A model generated the notes under the pieces. The model saw only the letters and a program-made list of their open reading frames with translations, ran no database searches and was not told the origin of the DNA. Shown here piece by piece: positions 4,340 through 9,016 of a stretch of DNA of 9,016 nucleotides. Made by a program: the position numbers and the translations under genes. This stretch comes from an uncultured Treponema sp. (GTDB taxonomy: Bacteria; Spirochaetota; Spirochaetia; Treponematales; Treponemataceae): positions 1-9,016 of the forward strand of contig CAMAFU010000055.1 in assembly GCA_945833725.1 (NCBI GenBank), written 5' to 3'. Positions within the stretch are counted from its first letter, which is position 1. The number at the start of each line of letters is the position of its first letter.

Positions 4340-5401
4340 TTGAAGACTGTTGTGTTAAAAAAAGTTTCTGCATTTATTTTTCTAATTATCTCCTGTAATT
4401 TTTTAGTTTTCGGTGGCAGTGCAAATAAATCAAATAAGGAAGAAAAACCGTTTTTTACTCTTTCTGTATCACCTGTTTTCGAAATAAAAAACGGCAATAT
4501 GGGTGAATGGGTATTTACCGAAAAAAGCAATTACGACACAAAACTGTTAAGTTATTTGGACTGGGGAATTACATCTTCCTTTTCTGCAGGAATTAAAAGC
4601 GGCATTACAATTAAAGATTTTTTCCTCAACCTTAAATTTACCGCAGGCTTTCCTTCAAATTGCGGAACACTTACCGACTCCGACTGGTTGAATGTAGAAA
4701 AAACAACTTCCCCTCAACTTAATTACAAAACCTCTTTTTCTGAACACGAAAATCATCAGAATTACGATTTTTGTTTTAATGCAGAGGCAGGCTGGTCTTT
4801 CAACATAATATCTTCCTTCAAAATTTCTCCGAGTTTTTCCCTTAATTATGCAAAAACGCAATTTTCTGGAGTAAACGGCCAGTACTTTTATGGAAAATAT
4901 ATAGAAGTAGACTCAGAAAAAGGCTATTACTACCCGTACAATTCAGAAAACAAAAGTTATGTTTCAACAGGAACATATTCCGAAGCGGTAATAAATTACA
5001 TGCGGGAAGCCGTATCTGTTTTTATCGGCACAGATTTTTCCTACACTTTTAACGGAAAATACACAGGCTATAAACCACTTTTTCTTTCTCTGGGATTTAA
5101 AATTGCCCCTTTTAGCTACACTTTCAACCTGGACAATCATCTTTTAACAAGCACCGATTATGTTGATATATGTCAGGGCTATTTCCGAGAATTCAACATT
5201 TCTTCCAAAGCCGGATATTTTTTTACGGACTGTTTTGCCCTTAATTTTGATTTTGATTTTACAAAACTTAACCTTATAACAGGCAGCGTATACGACAAAA
5301 ACGCAAGCGAAAAATATTATTCGAAAAACAACTCTGCTAAAGGCGGAGCTACAGCCAAGTTTTACAATTTTTCCGTTTCCTGCAAGTATGTTTTTCAATA
5401 A
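4340..5401 (+). CDS. omptin-family outer-membrane protease (OmpT-like)
   Basis: This is probably an outer-membrane beta-barrel endoprotease. Residues 1-28 look like a signal peptide, with a possible cut after GGSA. The mature part aligns by eye with OmpT in order. LLSYLDWGI (69-77) matches VSQLDWKF. LTDSDWLN (111-118) matches MVDQDWMD, keeping the catalytic Asp113 and Asp115. QLNY (126-129) matches QLNY. DNH (265-267) matches DEH, keeping the Asp-His pair. SVYDK...YYSKNNSAKGG (316-336) matches SLYDH...DYSKNGAG, and the ending KYVFQ matches KYTF. At 353 residues it is a little longer than OmpT (317 with signal). The start is TTG at 4340 or GTG at 4352. Neither has a strong ribosome binding site, which suggests reinitiation from the pseudouridine synthase stop 2 nt away. 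No promoter or terminator is evident. An inactive barrel is less likely because all four catalytic residues remain. Confidence 0.82.
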   Translation: MKTVVLKKVSAFIFLIISCNFLVFGGSANKSNKEEKPFFTLSVSPVFEIKNGNMGEWVFTEKSNYDTKLLSYLDWGITSSFSAGIKSGITIKDFFLNLKFTAGFPSNCGTLTDSDWLNVEKTTSPQLNYKTSFSEHENHQNYDFCFNAEAGWSFNIISSFKISPSFSLNYAKTQFSGVNGQYFYGKYIEVDSEKGYYYPYNSENKSYVSTGTYSEAVINYMREAVSVFIGTDFSYTFNGKYTGYKPLFLSLGFKIAPFSYTFNLDNHLLTSTDYVDICQGYFREFNISSKAGYFFTDCFALNFDFDFTKLNLITGSVYDKNASEKYYSKNNSAKGGATAKFYNFSVSCKYVFQ

Positions 5402-5429
5402 TTCTAAAAAAAATTACCGCAAAAAAAAC

Positions 5430-5458
5430 TTACGACTCACTTTTTTTTATGATAAAAT
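5430..5458 (+). promoter_or_regulatory. promoter of the cytidylate-kinase-like gene
   Basis: TTACGA (5430-5435), a 17-bp spacer and TAAAAT (5453-5458), with TG at 5450-5451, form an extended -10 promoter. The start should be near 5465, leaving about 24 nt of leader with GGAGG at 5478-5482. Confidence 0.6.
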
Positions 5459-5488
5459 AAAATCCTCAAATAAACTTGGAGGCAAAAA

Positions 5489-6130
5489 ATGAAATCAATA
5501 ATTACAATAAGCAGGGAATATGGTTCCGGCGGAAGATTAATCGGCAAAAAAGTAGCAGAATCCCTAGGCTATGAATTTTTCGACAAAGAAATTATCGATA
5601 TGGCAGCTCAAGAAAGCGGACTTTCCCCGGAGTTCATTAAAAAAACAGAACAAAACCTGTCTTCCGGTTTTTTGTACAATCTTCTTTTAGGCACAAGCTA
5701 TTCAGGCACTGCGGCAAACACGCCCCAATCCATAAACGGCAGCCAGATTCTTCCTCTGGCAGATCAGGTTTTTAATGCCGAACGAAAAACAATCCTCAAC
5801 ATAGCAAAAAAAGGCAATGCCGTAATAGTAGGACGATGTGCCGACTATATTCTTTCAACCAGCGACGAAATCGACAAAAAAACAGTCCTTAATGTATTTA
5901 TCTACGGCGAAATAGAAGAAAAACTCAAAAGAATCGAAGAGTTATACAAAGAAACAGAATCCGCCGCAAAAAAAACAATTCTTCAAATAGACAAACGCCG
6001 GGCAAACCACTACAACACATTTACAGAAAACACCTGGGGCGACAGAAAAAACTACGACATTATGATTAACAGTTCCACCGCAGGAATAGAAACTACGGCT
6101 GCCATAATCAGCGAAATTGCAAAAAAATAG
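5489..6130 (+). CDS. cytidylate kinase-like family protein
   Basis: This 213-residue P-loop nucleotide kinase belongs to the cytidylate-kinase-like family (Pfam Cytidylate_kin2). IITISREYGSGGRLIGKKVA (4-23) is the family's start, with a degenerate nucleotide-binding loop. YEFFDKEII (28-36) follows. AVIVGRCADYIL (111-122) is the central strand with its Gly-Arg. DKRRANHYNTFT (168-179) is the lid-like segment, and YDIMINSS (189-196) is the last strand. Family members occur in many anaerobes and usually sit apart from the classical cmk; their true substrate is poorly established, so CMP phosphorylation is only a guess. GGAGG lies 6 nt before the ATG. It has its own promoter and a terminator at 6150-6200, so it is probably monocistronic. 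Confidence 0.88.
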   Translation: MKSIITISREYGSGGRLIGKKVAESLGYEFFDKEIIDMAAQESGLSPEFIKKTEQNLSSGFLYNLLLGTSYSGTAANTPQSINGSQILPLADQVFNAERKTILNIAKKGNAVIVGRCADYILSTSDEIDKKTVLNVFIYGEIEEKLKRIEELYKETESAAKKTILQIDKRRANHYNTFTENTWGDRKNYDIMINSSTAGIETTAAIISEIAKK

Positions 6131-6149
6131 CAGCCACACACTTTAAAAC

Positions 6150-6200
6150 GGCAGATAATTTACGGAAAAGAAATTCTTACGGATTTTATCTGCCTTTTTT
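6150..6200 (+). terminator. terminator of the kinase gene, overlapping the convergent gene
   Basis: GGCAGATAA (6150-6158) pairs with TTATCTGCC (6186-6194), followed by six T (6195-6200). The 27-nt loop is long. The right half lies inside the last codons of the leftward CNNM gene. On the minus strand the same stem is followed by GTTTTAAAG, so it may also stop that operon. Confidence 0.7.
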
Positions 6201-7440
6201 CCCGTTTTTCGATTTTATAAAGAACATTGTCCCGTTTTATATGATCACCAGTTTCTGGCAAGTCGTCAAACTGCTCCAAAAGCCAGCCGGCCAGCGTGTC
6301 GTATTCATCGCTTACCATTTCAAGATTTAAAAGCTCATTCACATCATCAATCCGCATATCGCCGGGAACAATAAATTCTTTTGAAGTTGCAGGAACAATG
6401 CGGGTTTCCGGCGGAATTTCAGCCTGCTCCCCATGCACACTGTGTCCAAAAACAGCCCTCATAATATCGTCCATAGTTACAATTCCAATATTGGAACCGT
6501 TTTCGTCAACAGCTACCGCAAAATTAACATTTTCACTTCTAAATTTCTGAAGAAGTTCCGTAGCCGTTAAAGTTTCAGGAATAAAAAGAGCCGGCCTCAT
6601 ACATTTTACAGCCAGACGGGAATTATTTTTCTGAATTCGTCCGGCAATAAGCACATTTTTATAGTAAAGCACCCCAAGTACATTTTCAAAAGAATCCCTG
6701 CATACAGGAAGCCTGCTGTAACCGGTTTCCGCAAATATACGGGCAATTCTGTCGTAATCCGCATCTTCCGGCACAAAATGCACATGACTTTTATGGCGCA
6801 TAATGTCGTGAACTTTTAAATCAGTAAATTTAAAAATCTTGTAAAGAAGTTTTTTTTCACTTGTTTCCAAAGTGCCTTCGTTTTCGCCTACAGCAATAAG
6901 AGATTTAAGTTCTTCTTCCGTAATAGACTGTTTTTCGGCAGGAATAAGAGAAGAAAAAAACATTGTTATTCCAGAAGTTATTTTAGAAAAAAACCACACC
7001 AACGGAAAAAATATTTTCTGCAGCAAAGAAAGAGGCCCTGCAAAAAGACCTGCCAACTGAAAAGGATACGCCGCCGCAACAGTTTTCGGTATAATTTCTC
7101 CAAAAATAATAAGCACAAAGGAAATTGCCAAAGTTGCATACGCAGAACCGGCATCACCAAAAATTTTAATTGCCACAGCCGCCGCCAAAGCAGAAGCCAG
7201 CGAAGTAACAAAGTTAATGCCAATTAAAATAAGCGAAAGAAGTTTATCCGTATCCTGCTTAAGTTTTTGAATTTTCTTTGCCGGCGAATTTTTTTTGCCA
7301 CCGTCTTTTTTCAGCATCTGATGAAGCATAACTTTTGTAATAGAAAGAAAAGCCGTTTCCGAAGAAGCAAAAAAACCTACTACCGCCACAAGAACAAAAA
7401 TCCCCACAACAGGAAGAATAATTTCAAGAAAAATATTCAT
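6160..7440 (-). CDS. CNNM/CBS-domain membrane protein (CorC/HlyC type), second of pair
   Basis: This is a CNNM-type transporter-like protein of 426 residues. The transmembrane domain (about 1-165) carries the ASSETAFLS (25-33), LIGINFVTSLASA (72-84) and FGEIIPKT (113-120) motifs, including the conserved Ser, Asn, Glu and Pro that bind Mg2+ in bacterial relatives. Two CBS domains follow (about 210-335), then a CorC_HlyC domain (about 345-426). The second CBS segment, DENGSNIGIVTMDDI (312-326), differs from the usual DEYGGTxGIVTxEDI, so nucleotide binding may be altered. The ATG overlaps the previous gene's TAA by one base, and GGAGG lies 7 nt upstream inside that gene, indicating translational coupling. 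Relatives are linked to Mg2+ or Co2+ efflux; older annotations call them hemolysins, which is probably misleading. Confidence 0.93.
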   Translation of the reverse strand: MNIFLEIILPVVGIFVLVAVVGFFASSETAFLSITKVMLHQMLKKDGGKKNSPAKKIQKLKQDTDKLLSLILIGINFVTSLASALAAAVAIKIFGDAGSAYATLAISFVLIIFGEIIPKTVAAAYPFQLAGLFAGPLSLLQKIFFPLVWFFSKITSGITMFFSSLIPAEKQSITEEELKSLIAVGENEGTLETSEKKLLYKIFKFTDLKVHDIMRHKSHVHFVPEDADYDRIARIFAETGYSRLPVCRDSFENVLGVLYYKNVLIAGRIQKNNSRLAVKCMRPALFIPETLTATELLQKFRSENVNFAVAVDENGSNIGIVTMDDIMRAVFGHSVHGEQAEIPPETRIVPATSKEFIVPGDMRIDDVNELLNLEMVSDEYDTLAGWLLEQFDDLPETGDHIKRDNVLYKIEKREKRQIKSVRISFP

Positions 7441-8720
7441 TATTCGTCCTCCGTAATTTTTGTACAGTGAACAGATTCAATCCGCCGTTCATCCATTTTT
7501 ATTACTTCAAACCTAAAATCCCCTGCTTCAACAAATTCCCCGGAAACAGGAATATGACCAAGTTTTTCAAGAATATACCCGGCAATCGTTTCATTTCCGT
7601 GGGACTCAAGTTTAATGTGAAGTTCATCTTCCAGATCAATAAGCCTGGCACTTCCATCAAGCATAGTATTTTCAGGATTTTTAATGTGAATAGAAGTAGC
7701 TTTTCCTTCCTTTTGAAAATCATCAGCAATGGCACCGAAAATTTCCCGTTCAATATCTTCAGTTGTAAGAATTCCGTCTGTACCAGAATATTCATCAATT
7801 ACAACAGCAAAACTCTGCTTGTTTTCCCTAAGCTTTTCCTGAATTGAAGTCATTTTCATTGTTCCGGGAATAAAAATCGGAGTTTTCATTATAGATTTAA
7901 CAGAAAAATCCTGCCTCTGCCCTCTGTAAAAAAGAAGGTCTTTTACATACAGAACACCAACAATATTATCAATGTCATCGTTATCGTACACAGGAAAACG
8001 GCTTATTCTTGTTCGTTCAGAAAGCTGAACAATATCCCTGTAAGAAGCATTAAGCGGAATGCCTATTACATCAAGCCGGGGAACCATAATATCCGTTGCA
8101 TTCAAATCGGTAAATTTAAAAACCCGGTTCATCATATCTTTTTCGCCGGATTCCAAAACACCTTCTTCACCGCCAACATCAATAAAATTCTTGATTTCTT
8201 CTTCGGTAAAGGAAACTTTCTTCTTTTTAGATTTTATTCCGAAAATCCTAAGCAAAAAACGGGAAATCGAAGTAAAGAAAAAAACAAAAGGCCTTAAAAT
8301 AATAAAGAAAAAATAAACAAAACCGCTTAAAGCAAAGGCAAATTTCTCAGGAAATTTAGTAGTAAGGCTTTTAGGGGTAATTTCACCGAAAATTAAAAGG
8401 GCCACAGTAGAAATTAAAGTAGCAATCCCCAAACCGGCATCCCCCACCAGCTTAAAAAAAATGGAAGTAAGCACAACAGAAAGGGCAATGTTTACAATTT
8501 CGTTGCCAACAAGAATCATGTTCAGCATTTCTTCTTTTTTTTCAAGAAGTTTAGCCGCTCTGGCAGCCCGCTTATGACCTTTTTCCTTTAGAAAATGAAC
8601 ACGGAGTTTATTTAAACCAAGAAAAGCACTTTCAGAAGCCGAAAACAAAGCTGAAAGCATAACGCAAACAGCAGCCACAATAAAAAGAAAAATTAAATTA
8701 CTCGAGGGATAATCGTCCAT
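7440..8720 (-). CDS. CNNM/CBS-domain membrane protein (CorC/HlyC type), first of pair
   Basis: This paralogue, also 426 residues, is upstream of the gene at 6160-7440. The transmembrane domain (1-165) has SASESAFL (27-34), VGNEIVNIAL (71-80) and FGEITPKSL (111-119). The CBS pair covers about 205-335. Its second repeat, VVIDEYSGTDGILTTEDIEREIFG (306-329), is close to the family consensus. The CorC_HlyC domain covers about 345-420. It likely moves or senses divalent cations, with the CBS pair binding nucleotide. This is family knowledge, not shown here. A promoter at 8729-8757 puts the transcription start at or next to the ATG and there is no Shine-Dalgarno, so this operon should begin with a leaderless mRNA. 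The two paralogues may form a heterodimer, which is inference. Confidence 0.95.
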   Translation of the reverse strand: MDDYPSSNLIFLFIVAAVCVMLSALFSASESAFLGLNKLRVHFLKEKGHKRAARAAKLLEKKEEMLNMILVGNEIVNIALSVVLTSIFFKLVGDAGLGIATLISTVALLIFGEITPKSLTTKFPEKFAFALSGFVYFFFIILRPFVFFFTSISRFLLRIFGIKSKKKKVSFTEEEIKNFIDVGGEEGVLESGEKDMMNRVFKFTDLNATDIMVPRLDVIGIPLNASYRDIVQLSERTRISRFPVYDNDDIDNIVGVLYVKDLLFYRGQRQDFSVKSIMKTPIFIPGTMKMTSIQEKLRENKQSFAVVIDEYSGTDGILTTEDIEREIFGAIADDFQKEGKATSIHIKNPENTMLDGSARLIDLEDELHIKLESHGNETIAGYILEKLGHIPVSGEFVEAGDFRFEVIKMDERRIESVHCTKITEDE

Positions 8721-8728
8721 ACATTAAA

Positions 8729-8757
8729 AATATATAAAAGACAGCCAAAATAATCAA
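8729..8757 (-). promoter_or_regulatory. promoter of the CNNM operon (leaderless)
   Basis: On the minus strand TTGATT (plus 8752-8757), a 17-bp spacer and TATATT (plus 8729-8734) lie 8 nt before the ATG at 8720. No Shine-Dalgarno is present in the gap. Confidence 0.6.
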
Positions 8758-8780
8758 CATAATAATTTTTTTTAATAAAC

Positions 8781-8885
8781 AGGCCGTTCCCTTCCCTTGC
8801 GGTCAGGTCGACTGTTCCGCCCTTCCCTAACGGTCATTGCCTTCGGCAACTTCGGGGCTCCATAGTCTAACGGGGATTCCCCTGC
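8781..8885. repeat. GC-rich intergenic repeat block
   Basis: CCTTCCCTTGCGGTCA (8790-8805) is repeated as CCTTCCCTAACGGTCA (8821-8836), 14 of 16 identical. GTCGACTGTTC (8807-8817) resembles the repeats at 3272 and 3486. Hairpins TTGCC/GGCAA (8837-8849) and GGGG/CCCC (8872-8882) follow. The block sits between two divergent promoters and has no coding potential. Confidence 0.65.
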
Positions 8886-8919
8886 CCATCACATTTATTC
8901 CAAAACATTTCAATTTTTA

Positions 8920-8928
8920 TGCTAAAAT
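8920..8928 (+). promoter_or_regulatory. extended -10 promoter of the methyltransferase gene (leaderless)
   Basis: TG (8920-8921), C, then TAAAAT (8923-8928) lie 8 nt before the ATG at 8937. No -35 match is found at normal spacing and no Shine-Dalgarno is present. The TTTTATG context is the same as at 3571-3583. Confidence 0.55.
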
Positions 8929-8936
8929 AAACAATC

Positions 8937-9016
8937 ATGACACAAACAGAACAGCAAATCACAGCAAAAAAATTCAGCGAAGAATGGAAAGACCGCGGAG
9001 ACGAAAAACAGGAAAC
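8937..9016 (+). CDS. N-terminus of an MmeI/type IIG-like DNA methyltransferase (partial)
   Basis: The first 26 codons read MTQTEQQITAKKFSEEWKDR and then GDEKQE before the window ends. The segment Phe-x-x-x-Trp-Lys-x-Arg-Gly-Asp-Glu-Lys-Gln-Glu-Thr is the typical start of the MmeI-like N-terminal domain found in large type IIG restriction-modification enzymes and related class I DNA methyltransferases. In those it is followed by a Phe-Trp motif. Methyltransferase, nuclease and target-recognition parts would lie outside the window, so activity cannot be judged. Its predicted mRNA has no leader. Confidence 0.7.
   Translation, partial: MTQTEQQITAKKFSEEWKDRGDEKQE

Noticed and set aside
4355..4400. 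Lipoprotein signal for the omptin-like protein (Cys19 after LIIS)
   Set aside because: The hydrophobic stretch continues well past the Cys and ends in GGSA, a better signal peptidase I site. Omptins are not lipoproteins.
8851..8889. tRNA-like string (CATAGTCTAACGG and nearby GGGG/CCCC)
   Set aside because: It recalls a D-arm, but no acceptor stem, anticodon stem or T-arm could be assembled around it.

Overview
The window looks like a low-GC Treponema or close spirochaete relative. This is an inference from three things. The 405-residue trans-2-enoyl-CoA reductase strongly resembles the Treponema denticola enzyme. The coding regions are AT-rich, with short GC-rich repeat blocks between genes. 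An intergenic homopolymer of ten G resembles the phase-variation tracts known in treponemes. No rRNA, complete tRNA, CRISPR array or transposase gene was found.

Layout. Positions 1-190 are AT-rich and hold what may be the start of a leftward gene plus the G10 tract. Positions 191-1694 hold a two-gene SdpR/SdpI-like module. Its repressor promoter is bracketed by two matching 22-bp palindromes, and a 113/114-bp tandem repeat of hairpins separates the two genes. Positions 1701-3208 hold a leftward fabV/ter gene with its terminator, a leader carrying a dispersed repeat, and a promoter covered by a palindrome. Positions 3209-3590 are non-coding with duplicated segments and a compound hairpin. Positions 3591-5401 hold an RluA-type pseudouridine synthase followed 2 nt later by an omptin-like outer-membrane protease. 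Positions 5489-6130 encode a cytidylate-kinase-like protein with its own promoter and terminator. Positions 6160-8720 hold two leftward, translationally coupled CNNM/CBS (CorC/HlyC-type) membrane proteins. Positions 8721-8936 are a repeat-bearing divergent intergenic region. From 8937 the window runs into the N-terminus of an MmeI/type IIG-like DNA methyltransferase.

The most interesting points are four. First, an omptin homologue keeps the Asp-x-Asp and Asp-x-His catalytic residues although it sits in a lineage generally thought to lack classical LPS. Second, the SdpR/SdpI module has a clear predicted operator pair and no visible toxin gene. Third, three genes have a -10 box only 7-8 nt before the ATG and no Shine-Dalgarno sequence, which predicts leaderless mRNAs. 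Fourth, a family of structured GC-rich repeats occupies the intergenic regions, including the fabV leader.
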